A stretch of DNA of 57,391 nucleotides from CAZHGD01 sp964531735 (GTDB lineage Bacteria > Armatimonadota > UBA10988): the NCBI GenBank assembly GCA_964531735.1, contig CAZHGD010000027.1, positions 1 to 57,391 of the forward strand, read 5' to 3'. How positions within the stretch are numbered: position 1 is the stretch's first letter; each line of letters opens with the position of its first letter. The notes below the pieces were generated by a model that was not told the origin of the DNA, made no database searches, and saw only the letters and a list, made by a program, of their open reading frames with translations. Shown here in pieces: positions 17,849 to 26,941 of this stretch. A program made the translations under genes and the position numbers.

Positions 17849-18801
17849 GCAGCGGGGCTCGCGCCGACCAGCCGCTTGCGCAGCGGCTGGCCATGGTCGA
17901 CCCGGACCGTCTGCGCGCCGACCTGCACTACCTGGCGAAGGACCCGCTGCCGTACCGGGCGGCGGGTTTCACCTTGCCCGGCCATGCCAAGTCCACGCTG
18001 GCCGAGGCCGAGGATTTCCTCGCCGCGCGGCTGACCTCGCTCGGCTACGCGGTGGACTGGGAGCCGGTGCGGGTGCAGGCCTACCGGTGCGACATGTCCA
18101 AACCGAAGTCCACCTGGTACTCGCGGCCGTTGCCCGACGACCCCTGGTACACCGCCCACAACCTGTCGGTGGAGCGCCCGGGTCGCAGCCGGCCCAAGGA
18201 GATCATCGTCATCTGCGCCCACAAGGATTCGCAGAGCTGGTGGCCGTCGCCCGGTGCCTATGACAACGGCGTCGGCACCGTGGCGGTGCTGGAGATGGCC
18301 CGTATCCTGGCCGGCCTGGAGCCGGAGCGGACCATCCGCCTGCTGTGGTGTAACGAGGAGCACAGCCCGTGGACGAGCGTCACCGCGGCGATGAACGCCA
18401 AGCAGCGCGGTGACGACCTGGTCGCGATCTTCAACACCGACAGCCTGGCCGGCCGTTCGCTGGCCGACCACGAGGCGGGCCGGCGCACCAACGTCACCCG
18501 CTATACGGTCGACTCGGCCCGGCCGTTGGCCGAACTCCACAGCGACGTGAACGAGGCGTTCGGGATTGGTCTCGAGCAGACCATCGTCAAGCGCGAGGCG
18601 CCCGGTGACGACGATGGCTCGTTCGTCAAGGCCGGTTACCCGAACGCCGTGATGAACCTGGGCTCGTGCCCCTATGCGCACGACTGGTACCACGACGAGC
18701 GCGACGTGCCCGAGGCGGTCGATTACGTCAACCTGACCATGAGCACGAAGTTGGTCCTGGGTACCGTGCTGCGCGTGGACCGCGACGGCGTGCCAAGTTA
18801 G
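17845..18801 (+). CDS. M28-family metallopeptidase
   Basis: The 318-residue protein matches zinc aminopeptidases of family M28. Metal-site residues appear in order: His126 in CAHKDS, Asp140 in AYDNGVG, the Glu pair in CNEEH, Asp in FNTDS and the closing His in AHDWYHD. No signal peptide is visible, so it probably acts in the cytoplasm on peptides delivered after export-side hydrolysis. The GTG at 17845 overlaps the preceding TGA as GTGA and has AGGAGA upstream; an ATG at 17890 is an alternative start. Cleavage specificity cannot be inferred. Confidence 0.82.
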   Translation: MSSGARADQPLAQRLAMVDPDRLRADLHYLAKDPLPYRAAGFTLPGHAKSTLAEAEDFLAARLTSLGYAVDWEPVRVQAYRCDMSKPKSTWYSRPLPDDPWYTAHNLSVERPGRSRPKEIIVICAHKDSQSWWPSPGAYDNGVGTVAVLEMARILAGLEPERTIRLLWCNEEHSPWTSVTAAMNAKQRGDDLVAIFNTDSLAGRSLADHEAGRRTNVTRYTVDSARPLAELHSDVNEAFGIGLEQTIVKREAPGDDDGSFVKAGYPNAVMNLGSCPYAHDWYHDERDVPEAVDYVNLTMSTKLVLGTVLRVDRDGVPS

Positions 18802-18911
18802 CCGAACGGCGGTCCGCCCTGCCTTTGGCGGCCGGCTGGAAGTGCCGCCCGCTGTCAGGGAACGCCGATCCAGCCCTGGTACCGCCCAACCTGATTGTAG
18901 ACCAAACCAGA

Positions 18912-18953
18912 GCTTGCCCTGAGTAGCGGCGAAGCCGCGTATCGAAGGGCCGC
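18912..18953 (+). repeat. REP-like hairpin element, copy A
   Basis: A 42-base unit reads CCCTGAGTA then a hairpin GCGGC-GAA-GCCGC (18926-18938) then GTATCGAAGGGC. It is one half of an inverted pair with copy B and shares its ends with copies C and D at 42.5 kb. It lies in a 248-base gene-free stretch. Confidence 0.7.
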
Positions 18954-18975
18954 ACGACAGTGCTGGTCCGGCGAT

Positions 18976-19014
18976 GGCCCCTCGGTACGGCGCTGCGCGC
19001 CTACTCGGGGCAGG
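18976..19014 (-). repeat. REP-like hairpin element, copy B
   Basis: On the minus strand it reads GCCCCGAGTA, the hairpin GGCGC-GCA-GCGCC (18989-19001) and GTACCGAGGGGC. The stem bases differ from copy A but remain fully complementary, which points to selection for structure. Confidence 0.7.
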
Positions 19015-19049
19015 CCCGAGGTATGGGCTGGAATCTGTGTGGTCTGGTA

Positions 19050-19658
19050 CTAGTTCTCGAACCAGAAGCCTTGGCCGCTGGTGCTGTACTGCCCGACGGC
19101 GTTGGGCTTGATCCACTTCACGTGCCCGTCGACGAGCGCGATGTTGGTGCCGTCGTTGTGCCGGGTCAGCGTACTCAGTTCGTTGCGCGTGCGCCAGTCC
19201 CAGTCACTGAAGTGCTCCGTGAAGTTGTTCTGGTTGCGAATGCGCTCGTTGAGCAGCAGGCACTGCGCCGGGTACTGGATGTCGGCCAACGAGCGGCCCA
19301 GGACGAAGTCGTTGGCGTTGTAGTCGGTCGGCGGCGTGGTGTAGCTGCTGGTGGCGCTGACGGACGGGCAGAGCAGTATCTGCAGGTTCTTCAGATAGGG
19401 ATCGACGACTCGGAACCAGGCCTCAGGATAGGCCGCGCTGGCGTTCTCGGTGCCGCCCAGGTTGAGCGGGTGCCGCTCGTCGTAGTCCTGGGCGTACTGG
19501 TGGAACGCCAGCGCCAGTTGCTTCTCGTTGGACAGGCAGTTGTTCTGGCGCGCCTTTTCGCGCGCCTTGGCGAAGACCGGGAACAGGATGGCGGCCAAGA
19601 TGGCAATGATGGCAATGACCACCAGCAACTCAATGAGCGTAAAGCCCTTGCGCGTCAT
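19050..19658 (-). CDS. type IV prepilin-like (DUF1559-type) protein
   Basis: The 202-residue protein starts MTRKGFTLIELL, a prepilin peptidase site with cleavage before Phe and Glu5 of the mature chain present, followed by a 20-residue hydrophobic helix and then FPVFAKAREKARQ. That last stretch is typical of pseudopilins in Armatimonadota. The globular part ends with ALVDGHVKWI, the H-x-G-xxx-DG-type motif of this family. The ATG at 19658 has AGGGAGAT upstream. Such proteins are usually present in many copies and are thought to be pseudopilins or surface proteins. Its neighbour, a sulfatase, is divergently transcribed. Confidence 0.88.
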   Translation of the reverse strand: MTRKGFTLIELLVVIAIIAILAAILFPVFAKAREKARQNNCLSNEKQLALAFHQYAQDYDERHPLNLGGTENASAAYPEAWFRVVDPYLKNLQILLCPSVSATSSYTTPPTDYNANDFVLGRSLADIQYPAQCLLLNERIRNQNNFTEHFSDWDWRTRNELSTLTRHNDGTNIALVDGHVKWIKPNAVGQYSTSGQGFWFEN

Positions 19659-19783
19659 GGCATATCTCCCTGCGGACGACCCGATGGTCGCGCACCTCAT
19701 GCTTATACCTCAGCGGCCTGCTCCAGGGCAACCAGAAGGACTGCCACCGGCGGTCCAGAATCCACGCCGAGGTGACCTGAGCC

Positions 19784-21118
19784 ATGCAGCCTGACAGCCG
19801 GCCGAACATACTGCTCATCCTGTGTGACCAGCTTCGCGCCGACTGGCTCGGGTGCGCGGGCCAAGTGCCGGTGCGCACGCCGAACATCGATGCACTGGCG
19901 GCCACCGGCGTGCGTTTCGAGCGCGCCTATTGCACGTCACCGGTCTGTGCGCCGTCGCGAGCCTCGCTGGCGGGCGGCGTCCGGCCGCATCGCCTGGGCG
20001 TCATGACCAACGAGAACGACTACCCGCTCGATCGGCTCACCTACTATCGTCTGCTGCGCGACACAGGCTACCGAGTGGCGGCGTGCGGCAAGACCGACCT
20101 GCACAAGGGCACCAAGTGGAACGGCCCGGATGGCTGGACCAGTCGCCTCGGCCGGCTGGGCTTCACCGAGGCGGTGGACAGTGCCGGCAAGTGGAATGCC
20201 GTCAAGCACAGCTTCCCGGTGCCGCACGATCCGTACACGCAACTGCTGTCCGAGCGCGGCTGGCTCCAGGCCCTTCGCGACGATGGCCAGCGGCGGCGCG
20301 AGCTCAAGCCGCGGATACCGGTTTGGCCGTCGGTGTTGCCGGCTGACCTGCACATCGACGAGTACGTCGGGCAGACTGCCCGCCGACTGCTGGACAACCT
20401 GCCGCGCCAGGCGCCGTGGTACCTGCAGGTCAACTTCGCCTCGCCTCACGAGCCGCTCGACCCGCCCGCTGAGCGACTGAACCGCTGGCAGGAGGTCGAC
20501 TTCGCGCCACCGGTGGTGCCGCTGGATCTGATGAGCCCCGAGGACCACCTGGCGGCGCGGCGGGCCTATGCGGCCCTCATCGAGGGTCTGGACGACTGGG
20601 TGGGCCGGCTGGTCGAGCACCTCGAACGGCTGGGCGAGCTGGACCGGACGCTGGTGGTGCTGTCCAGTGACCATGGCGACATGCTGGGCGACCACGGCCG
20701 CTGGGGCAAGAAGTGCTACTACGAGCCAGCGCTGCGGGTGCCGCTGATCGTCTCGGGCGGCGCCGTGAGCCGGCCCGGCCGCGTGTCCGACGCGTTGGTG
20801 GAGCTGCCTGACTTGGCGGCCACGTTCCTCCAGGCGGCCGGCCAACCGGTGCCGGCCGACTGGGACGCGCAGGCGCTGCAACCGGTGTTGCTGGACGCGA
20901 CCGGCGAGCACCGCGAGGTGGTCATCTCGTTGCTGCCCGGCCACCGCTGCATTCTCAACCAGCGGTTCAAGCTGGTGATCCGCGACGGGCAGATCCCGGT
21001 GCTCTTCGACCGCGAGGCCGACCCGGCGGAGACCCGCAACGTGGCGGACCAGCATCCCGAGGTGGTGACGCGCTTGGCGGAGCGGTTGGGCGAAGAAGAA
21101 GGGCGCGTGTTCGGCTGA
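19784..21118 (+). CDS. sulfatase (formylglycine-dependent)
   Basis: A 444-residue member of the alkaline-phosphatase-like sulfatase family, cleaving sulfate esters. It opens with RPNILLILCDQLR, giving the metal-binding Asp15. Cys55 in CAPSR is the residue converted to formylglycine by a sulfatase-modifying enzyme encoded elsewhere. The second metal site is LSSDHGDMLGDHG at about 288-300. No signal peptide is visible, so the enzyme may act inside the cell on imported sulfated sugars. It stands next to an oxidoreductase on the same strand and divergent from the prepilin-like gene. The family call is certain, the substrate unknown. Confidence 0.92.
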   Translation: MQPDSRPNILLILCDQLRADWLGCAGQVPVRTPNIDALAATGVRFERAYCTSPVCAPSRASLAGGVRPHRLGVMTNENDYPLDRLTYYRLLRDTGYRVAACGKTDLHKGTKWNGPDGWTSRLGRLGFTEAVDSAGKWNAVKHSFPVPHDPYTQLLSERGWLQALRDDGQRRRELKPRIPVWPSVLPADLHIDEYVGQTARRLLDNLPRQAPWYLQVNFASPHEPLDPPAERLNRWQEVDFAPPVVPLDLMSPEDHLAARRAYAALIEGLDDWVGRLVEHLERLGELDRTLVVLSSDHGDMLGDHGRWGKKCYYEPALRVPLIVSGGAVSRPGRVSDALVELPDLAATFLQAAGQPVPADWDAQALQPVLLDATGEHREVVISLLPGHRCILNQRFKLVIRDGQIPVLFDREADPAETRNVADQHPEVVTRLAERLGEEEGRVFG

Positions 21119-21173
21119 GACCGGATCGCGCGCGGGCGGACCTTGGCGACGAACGGACGGCGTTGTACCTGAT

Positions 21174-24041
21174 ATGGATCTCGAACGACGACTCAGCGCA
21201 GCGGTCAAGGGCCAGGTGTTCTGTGACCGGGTGAACCGCGGGCTGTATGCCACCGACGCCTCGATGTACCAGATCGAGCCGGTGGCGGTGGTGGTGCCGC
21301 TGGACGAGGACGACGTGCGCGCCACGGTGGCCGTGGCGGCCGAACTGGGCGTGCCCATCGTGCCGCGCGGCGGCGGCACCAGCTTGGCCGGCCAGAGCAT
21401 CAACCAGGCCATCGTGATCGACTTCTCCAAGCACCTCAACCAGCTCTTGGAGGTGAACGTCGCCGAGCGCTGGGCGCGGGTGCAGGCCGGCCTGGTCCGC
21501 GACGAGCTGAACTCGCTGCTGGCGCCGCACGGGCTGTTCTACGCTATTGATCCGGCGACGGCCAACCGCGCCACCGTCGGCGGCATGATCGGCAACAATG
21601 CGTCCGGCTCGCACAGCATCGTCTACGGCAAGACCATCGACCAGTTGCGGGCCACGCGCGTGCTGCTGTCCGACGGTACCGAACTGAGCTTCGGCGACCT
21701 GAGCCCGAGCGAGTACGACACTCGCGCTGCCGCCGACACGCGTGAGGGCGGTCTGCTGCGCGGCGTGCGTGACATCGTCGAGCGCAACCGCGACGAGATC
21801 GCGGTGCGCTACCCGAAGGTGCTCCGCCGCGCCGGCGGCTACATGCTCGACGAGTTCGTCGGCGACGGGCCCTGGAACCTGTCCAAGCTGGTCTGCGGCA
21901 GCGAGGGCACGCTGGGCGTGCTGCTCGAGGCGACGGTGTCGCTGCACCCGGTCCCGGCCTGCACCGGCATGGTCGTGGTGCACTTCGAGAAGGTCCTCGA
22001 CGCCATCGGTCAGGTGGAGCCGATACTCAGCCACCAGCCGGCGGCGGTGGAGCTGCTCGACCGCACGATCCTGTCGCTGGCGCGGCAGAATCTCGAGACG
22101 GCCCGGCTGTGTAGCTGGTTGTCGGGCGATCCCGAGGGCGTCCTGAGCGTCGAGTTCCAGGGCGAGCCCGACGAGGTGGCTGAGCGCTGCCACGGGCTGG
22201 TGGCCGAACTGCAGCGCGACGGTCGCGGCTACGCCTGGCCGGTGCTGCTGTCGGCGGCCGAACAGGCCAAGTTCTGGGCCGTGCGCAAGGCCGGCCTGGG
22301 CCTGATGCTGGGCATCCGCGGTGACCGTAAGCCGCAAGCCTTCATCGAGGATGCCGCGGTCCCGCTGCCGGTGCTACCCGCCTACATCCAGCGCGTGGAG
22401 GCACTGTGTCGCGAGTTGGATGTGTCCGTGGCGCTCTACGCGCACGCCAGCGTCGGGCTGCTGCACGTGCGACCGATCCTGAGCCTGAAGAGCAGCGCCG
22501 ACATCGAGCTGATGAAGCGCATCGCCAAACAGGCCTTCGACTGGGTGGTCGGTTTCGGGGGTTCGTTCAGTGGCGAGCACGGCGACGGTCTGTCACGCGG
22601 CCAGTTCGTGGCGCCCTTCTTCGGCCCGCAGCTCTACGAGGCGTTCCGTGAGGTGAAGGGCCTGTTCGACCCGGCGGGCCTGCTCAGCCCGCAGCGCATC
22701 ATCGACGCGCCGCCGATGGACCAGAACCTGCGCTACGGGCCCGAGTACCGCGCCGACGTGCCGCCGACGATGTTCCACTACCGCCACGATGGCGGGTTCG
22801 CCGCCGCGGTGGAAGTCTGCAATGGGGTGGGGGCGTGCCGGAAGAAGCTCAATGGCACCATGTGCCCCAGCTTCAACGCCACCGGCGATGAGGCCCACAG
22901 CACCCGCGGTCGCGCCAACGCGCTACGGCTGGCGATGAGTGGCTGGCTGGGACCGGCGGCACTGACCAGCCCCGAGGTGGCGGCGGTCATGGACCTCTGC
23001 CTGTCGTGCAAGGGCTGCAAGTCCGAGTGCCCCAGCAACGTCGACATGGCGCGGCTGAAGAGCGAGTTCCTGCACCTGGAGCACTTGCGCCGCGGTCTGA
23101 CGCTGCGCGACCGGATGATTGGCGCGTCGCCCGATCTGGCCCGCTGGTGCGCCGGTCCGGCCGCGCCGCTGATCAACGCGGTGAACGCCAGTGCCCCGGC
23201 TCGGTGGCTGCTCTCGCACGTTGCCGGCTTCGATCCGCGCCGCACGGCGCCGGCCTATGCCCGGCAGCCGTTCGGCCAGTGGTTCGCGCGCCGGCACCGC
23301 CCGCCGACGTCTGGCCCGCGGGTGGTGTTGTTCGACGACACCTACCTCAACTACCACCAGCCGGCGGTTGGGCGCTCGGCGGTCGAACTGCTCGAGGGCT
23401 GCGGCTACGAGGTGATTCTGGCGCGCGCCGGCTGTTGTCAGCGCCCGCGCATCTCGCACGGACTGCTGGACGAGGCGCGGCGGCGCGGCGAGCGCACGCT
23501 GCGCAACCTCGATGTCTACTTGCAGCAGGACCTGCCGGTGCTGGTCTGCGAGCCGGGCTGCGCCTCGGCGCTGACCGACGATCTGCCCGATCTGATCGAG
23601 GACGAGGCCCTCGGCCGACGGGCCGCGGCCGGGATCCACATGATCGACGTGTTCCTCGACCGCGAACTGTCGGAGGGCCGCCTCGACGTCGACCTGCGCT
23701 GCGACAGCAGCGCCGTTCTGGTCCATGGACACTGTCATCAGAAGGCGCTCTATGGCACGGCGGCCATGAAGCGCCTGCTGGGCCGGGTGCCGGACCTGGC
23801 GGTGAGCGAGGTGGACTCCGGGTGCTGCGGCATGGCCGGCTCGTTCGGGTACGAGGCCGAGCACTACGCGCTCTCGACGACCATTGCCGAGCAGCGCCTG
23901 CTGCCCGCCATCCGGGCGGCGGCACCGGGTACCGCGGTGGTGGCCTGCGGGTTCAGTTGCCGCCATCAGATCGCCGACCTGGCGCGGGTGGAGGCCCGGC
24001 ATCTGATCCAGGTGTTGCGAACGGAGCCAACATCCCGTTGA
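21174..24041 (+). CDS. fused FAD-linked oxidase and Fe-S oxidoreductase (GlcD-GlcF/YdiJ-like)
   Basis: The 955-residue protein fuses a flavin dehydrogenase (about 1-530) to an iron-sulfur/heterodisulfide-reductase-like part. FAD-binding motifs are PRGGGTSLAGQ and GNNASGSHS, with a VCGSEGTLGV strand. Ferredoxin-type cysteines follow in GVGACRKK...MCPSF and CLSCKGCKSECPSN (about 545-625). CCG-domain cysteines appear in GCCQRPR, CEPGCASA, GHCHQKA and DSGCCGMAGSF (about 750-890). Such proteins oxidise D-lactate, glycolate or D-2-hydroxyglutarate and pass electrons to the quinone pool. The start ATG at 21174 gives a normal N-terminus. The organisation is that of E. coli YdiJ; the hydroxy acid used is not known. 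Confidence 0.88.
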   Translation: MDLERRLSAAVKGQVFCDRVNRGLYATDASMYQIEPVAVVVPLDEDDVRATVAVAAELGVPIVPRGGGTSLAGQSINQAIVIDFSKHLNQLLEVNVAERWARVQAGLVRDELNSLLAPHGLFYAIDPATANRATVGGMIGNNASGSHSIVYGKTIDQLRATRVLLSDGTELSFGDLSPSEYDTRAAADTREGGLLRGVRDIVERNRDEIAVRYPKVLRRAGGYMLDEFVGDGPWNLSKLVCGSEGTLGVLLEATVSLHPVPACTGMVVVHFEKVLDAIGQVEPILSHQPAAVELLDRTILSLARQNLETARLCSWLSGDPEGVLSVEFQGEPDEVAERCHGLVAELQRDGRGYAWPVLLSAAEQAKFWAVRKAGLGLMLGIRGDRKPQAFIEDAAVPLPVLPAYIQRVEALCRELDVSVALYAHASVGLLHVRPILSLKSSADIELMKRIAKQAFDWVVGFGGSFSGEHGDGLSRGQFVAPFFGPQLYEAFREVKGLFDPAGLLSPQRIIDAPPMDQNLRYGPEYRADVPPTMFHYRHDGGFAAAVEVCNGVGACRKKLNGTMCPSFNATGDEAHSTRGRANALRLAMSGWLGPAALTSPEVAAVMDLCLSCKGCKSECPSNVDMARLKSEFLHLEHLRRGLTLRDRMIGASPDLARWCAGPAAPLINAVNASAPARWLLSHVAGFDPRRTAPAYARQPFGQWFARRHRPPTSGPRVVLFDDTYLNYHQPAVGRSAVELLEGCGYEVILARAGCCQRPRISHGLLDEARRRGERTLRNLDVYLQQDLPVLVCEPGCASALTDDLPDLIEDEALGRRAAAGIHMIDVFLDRELSEGRLDVDLRCDSSAVLVHGHCHQKALYGTAAMKRLLGRVPDLAVSEVDSGCCGMAGSFGYEAEHYALSTTIAEQRLLPAIRAAAPGTAVVACGFSCRHQIADLARVEARHLIQVLRTEPTSR

Positions 24042-24050
24042 CACGAAGCT

Positions 24051-24077
24051 AAAGAACGGCCACGGTTAGCCGAGAAC
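24051..24077 (+). promoter_or_regulatory. sigma-28-like promoter upstream of the HDOD gene
   Basis: TAAA (24051-24054), 15 bases, then GCCGAGAA (24070-24077) matches the FliA consensus TAAA-N15-GCCGATAA with one mismatch. It begins 9 bases after the preceding stop codon and would give a leader of about 100 bases to the GTG at 24185. Confidence 0.5.
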
Positions 24078-24184
24078 GAGTCGGATTGCCGCGCTGGCGG
24101 GTGAGACGATCGGCTCGGCGTCGACTCCAAAGCACTATGCCCAGCCGTTGCGGCACCGCAGCGCGTACTGCCGGGGAGGCCGAG

Positions 24185-25039
24185 GTGAGTCTACGGGACG
24201 AGATCCTGGCGAAGGTTCGCAGCATACCGGTCTTGCCGAGCAGTGCCTCCGACGTGCTGGCGCTGGCTCAGGATCCCGAGGTGAGCCTGGAGCGGTTGTG
24301 TCAGGCCGTCGAACGCGACACGGCCCTGACCGCCAACGTGCTGCGCCTGGCCAACTCGGCGTATTTCGGCAGTCCCCGGTCGGTGGATACGGTGCGGCAG
24401 GCGCTCGTTCGGCTGGGTACCAAGCAGGTGTTTCAGTTGGTCCTCGCCGCGGCCGTGTCGCCGCAGCTCCACCGGCCGGTGCCCGGCTACGACCTGGGGC
24501 GTGGCGAGTTCTGGCGGCATTCGATCGGTATGGGCGTGGGCGCGGTCGAGTTGGCGCGCGTGCTGAGCATGACGCCCGACGCGTCCCCGTTTTCGGCCGG
24601 GCTGCTCGCCGATGTCGGCAAGATCGTCCTCGGCACGTTCGTCGAGGCCGACATGGAGCCCATCTCGGAGTTGGCCTTCGATGGTCGGATGGCCTTCGAC
24701 GAAGCCGAGCGCGCGGTGCTGGGCATCGACCATGCCGAAGTGGGCGCCTATCTGCTGGACTACTGGCGACTGCCGCCGAGCCTGGTCGAGGCCGCCCGCT
24801 GGCACCACCATCCTGAGGAAGCCGGCGGTGCCGACTCCGTCACCCGGTTGGTCCACGCCGCCGACGCGCTGGTCATGACGCTCGGCCTCGGCAACGGCAG
24901 CGACGGGCTCAACTACCATGTGGCGGTCAACTTGTTCGAGGAATGGCATCTCTCCGAGGAGGTGCTCGAGGCGATCGTCGCGGCTGTGCTCGAACACGCC
25001 GTGGCGTTGGACTCAGCCGTTGAGAAAGCCCCCGCCTAA
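24185..25039 (+). CDS. HDOD-domain signalling protein
   Basis: The 284-residue protein is a full-length HDOD domain: IPVLPSSASDVLALAQDPE at the N-terminus, DTALTANVLRLANSAYFG, then the degenerate HD site WRHSIGMG and GLLADVGKIVL. HDOD proteins are non-catalytic relatives of HD phosphohydrolases used in motility, cell-cycle and c-di-GMP signalling. The GTG at 24185 follows GGGGAGG by 5 bases; the open frame further upstream has no initiation signal. A sigma-28-like promoter lies about 110 bases upstream. The last 27 bases overlap the convergent neighbour's 3' end. Confidence 0.87.
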   Translation: MSLRDEILAKVRSIPVLPSSASDVLALAQDPEVSLERLCQAVERDTALTANVLRLANSAYFGSPRSVDTVRQALVRLGTKQVFQLVLAAAVSPQLHRPVPGYDLGRGEFWRHSIGMGVGAVELARVLSMTPDASPFSAGLLADVGKIVLGTFVEADMEPISELAFDGRMAFDEAERAVLGIDHAEVGAYLLDYWRLPPSLVEAARWHHHPEEAGGADSVTRLVHAADALVMTLGLGNGSDGLNYHVAVNLFEEWHLSEEVLEAIVAAVLEHAVALDSAVEKAPA

Positions 25040-25951
25040 GGCGGCGCAAAGGACCGCGCCGAGCCACGACCGGCGGTCGGCGCTGGCCGCCGCCGTGGGC
25101 TGATCAACCACCACGTGCACCTCGCCCGCCATCGCCTTGGCCCAGTCGCCGGCGTATTCGCCGCCACTGCCATGGAACGACTCCTCGCCCAGCAGCAACT
25201 GCAGGTGGTAGACGCCCACCGGCAGCCGGCAGCCACCGGTGGGCAGCCGCTCCCATTCCGCGTACAACTGCACCGTCTGTGGCGGCCAGGCAGCCGCGTA
25301 GGCCGGGTGCTGCGCCGGATCGGGGGTCACCACGACGGCGGTGCTCGGTCCGTCGTCTGGTTGGCGCTGCCGCTGGGTGGACTTGAACACCGCGTGGTAG
25401 CTGCTGGTGGCCAGGAGTTCGCAGTCCAGGCCGCCGTCACCATCGGTGGTGACGAAGCCGAAGAGCCAGTAGGCGCGGAACCGGAAGCGCCGGCCGCTCG
25501 GGCTGTCGGCGGCGACGGGGCGGCGGGCGGCATAGGTGCGGTCGTTGGGACTGGGCGAGCGACCGTCGCCCTTGTCGTTGAGGTTGGCGCCGCCGGACCA
25601 GCCGTGCCCGTCCCACTCCTCGCACCACCAGCGGCCGACGCGACCGAGGCGTTCGCCATCGGCGCTGTCGGGTGTGGCTTCGAACTTGACCTGGTAGCAG
25701 AAGAACGGCTTCAAGCGGTGGCCGAGCAGCTTGACGCGCAGGCCCTGTGGGCCGGTCACCACCGAGGCGACGACCGTGGCGTCGGCATAGCGGTACTGCG
25801 CGCGGTAGTCCGGGCGGTAGGGGTGGTCGGCGACATCGAGCCACCGGGCCGGGCGCCCCTCGGTAGCGGCTGGGCGCAAGGCCACCGGACCGGCGATCGC
25901 CGGTGCCACTGAACACAGGCACAGGCCACAGAGCAGCCAGCGGTCGAACAT
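25013..25951 (-). CDS. secreted protein of unknown function
   Basis: I do not recognise the family. The 312-residue product has a signal peptide (about 1-20, hydrophobic core WLLCGLCLCSVA) and a mature part rich in aromatic residues and beta structure, with segments such as RWWCEEWDGHGWSGGANLND and YRFRAYW-like strands that suggest a carbohydrate- or ligand-binding beta-sandwich. Two mature cysteines (CYQVKFE and RWWCEEW) could pair. A hydrophobic helix near the C-terminus (WLGAVLCAALGG) could anchor it in the membrane. The ATG at 25951 is the only start giving a signal peptide. The gene has a long structured upstream region and overlaps the HDOD gene tail to tail by 27 bases. Confidence 0.6.
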   Translation of the reverse strand: MFDRWLLCGLCLCSVAPAIAGPVALRPAATEGRPARWLDVADHPYRPDYRAQYRYADATVVASVVTGPQGLRVKLLGHRLKPFFCYQVKFEATPDSADGERLGRVGRWWCEEWDGHGWSGGANLNDKGDGRSPSPNDRTYAARRPVAADSPSGRRFRFRAYWLFGFVTTDGDGGLDCELLATSSYHAVFKSTQRQRQPDDGPSTAVVVTPDPAQHPAYAAAWPPQTVQLYAEWERLPTGGCRLPVGVYHLQLLLGEESFHGSGGEYAGDWAKAMAGEVHVVVDQPTAAASADRRSWLGAVLCAALGGGFLNG

Positions 25952-26293
25952 GGAGGGCCTCTGGGCCGGCCGCTTCCGCCGGCGCCAACCACTCCCAACA
26001 GCCGCCTGGCGGCCGGTGGTTCCAGCGGTGATGAGTCGGGGCACCAGCGCACTTGGCGGTGCCCCGACCAGCGGCCAGACCACTGGAGATGCCCACCGGC
26101 GGCGGAGCGGCGGATGCAAAGGCTCTGGAAGCCCAGCAGGAAGATTCCGCCGCGCCGGCCGCCTGACCCCAGTCCGACCCGAACCGCAACCTGCCCCTTC
26201 AACGATTCCACTATCGGGCGTGGCGCGGCGCGATGACATCGGCAAACCACCTGATCTGGCGGGCGCGCCAGGCTGATGCGCCCATCGCGGAGG
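25952..26293. other. 342-base non-coding interval with strong hairpins
   Basis: No gene is supported. The interval is the leader region of the secreted-protein gene (minus strand). It contains an 11-bp perfect hairpin at 26035-26068 and a second nested structure at 25987-26021 (AACCAC with GTGGTT enclosing GCCGCC-T-GGCGGC). No known riboswitch consensus could be matched by eye. Confidence 0.5.
26035..26068. other. 11-bp perfect RNA hairpin in an intergenic leader
   Basis: GTCGGGGCACC (26035-26045) pairs without mismatch with GGTGCCCCGAC (26058-26068) around a 12-base loop. There is no T-run on either strand, so an ordinary intrinsic terminator is unlikely. Confidence 0.5.
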
Positions 26294-26941
26294 TCAAGGC
26301 TCCGGTGAGGTCAGGCCCTCCATCACGGCGAACTTGGTGAGCTGGGTCACCGAATGCAGCCCGAGCTTGTTCATGATGTGCTGCCGATGCGTCTGCACCG
26401 TCTTGCGCCCGATGTACAGCCGCTCGGCGATCTCGTCGCTGGTCAGCCCTTCGGCGATCAGTTGCAGCACCTCGCGTTCGCGAGGGGTCAGCGAGTGCTC
26501 GGATGCGTCGTCGCGGGCATGGCTCAGGCACTCGTCCACCACCGTGCTGGCGATCCGCGGACTGAGGTAGACCTGCCCGCGCGTGACGGTGTCGACGGCC
26601 AGTGCCAGGTCGCGAAAGGCGCCGCTCTTCAGCACGTAGCCCCGGGCCCCGGCCTGCAGCATCCGCATGATCGAGCGCCGATCCGAGTGCATCGACAGCG
26701 CGATGACGCGCGTCGCCGGCAGCTCGTCGTGGATCAGGCGGGTGGCCTCGACGCCGTTGAGGCCCGGCATGGTGATGTCCATGATGACCACGTCGGGCTG
26801 ATGCTGCCGGCATAGTGCCACGGCCTCGCGCCCGTCCTCGGCCTCGCCCACCACCTGCATCTGAGGCTGCTGGTGCAGCATTGAACGGAGCCCCTCGCGC
26901 AGCATGTCATGGTCATCGGCGAGAACTATCCGTACCACCAT
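26294..26941 (-). CDS. NarL/FixJ-family response regulator
   Basis: The 215-residue protein has a receiver domain with acidic residues Asp9-Asp10, phosphoacceptor Asp55 (VIMDITMPG) and the conserved Lys in YVLKSG, followed by a LuxR-type DNA-binding helix-turn-helix (LTPREREVLQLIAEG ... TVQTHRQHIMNKL, about 150-205). It is a transcription factor activated by the kinase whose gene overlaps its start by 29 bases. Target genes are unknown; the secreted-protein gene downstream is on the same strand but separated by a long leader. Confidence 0.93.
   Translation of the reverse strand: MVVRIVLADDHDMLREGLRSMLHQQPQMQVVGEAEDGREAVALCRQHQPDVVIMDITMPGLNGVEATRLIHDELPATRVIALSMHSDRRSIMRMLQAGARGYVLKSGAFRDLALAVDTVTRGQVYLSPRIASTVVDECLSHARDDASEHSLTPREREVLQLIAEGLTSDEIAERLYIGRKTVQTHRQHIMNKLGLHSVTQLTKFAVMEGLTSPEP

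Noticed and set aside
26101..26140. GATGCAAAGG segment recalling a cyclic di-GMP-I riboswitch on the plus strand
   Set aside because: The paired GGCAAACC element and first stem are missing, and no plus-strand gene follows.
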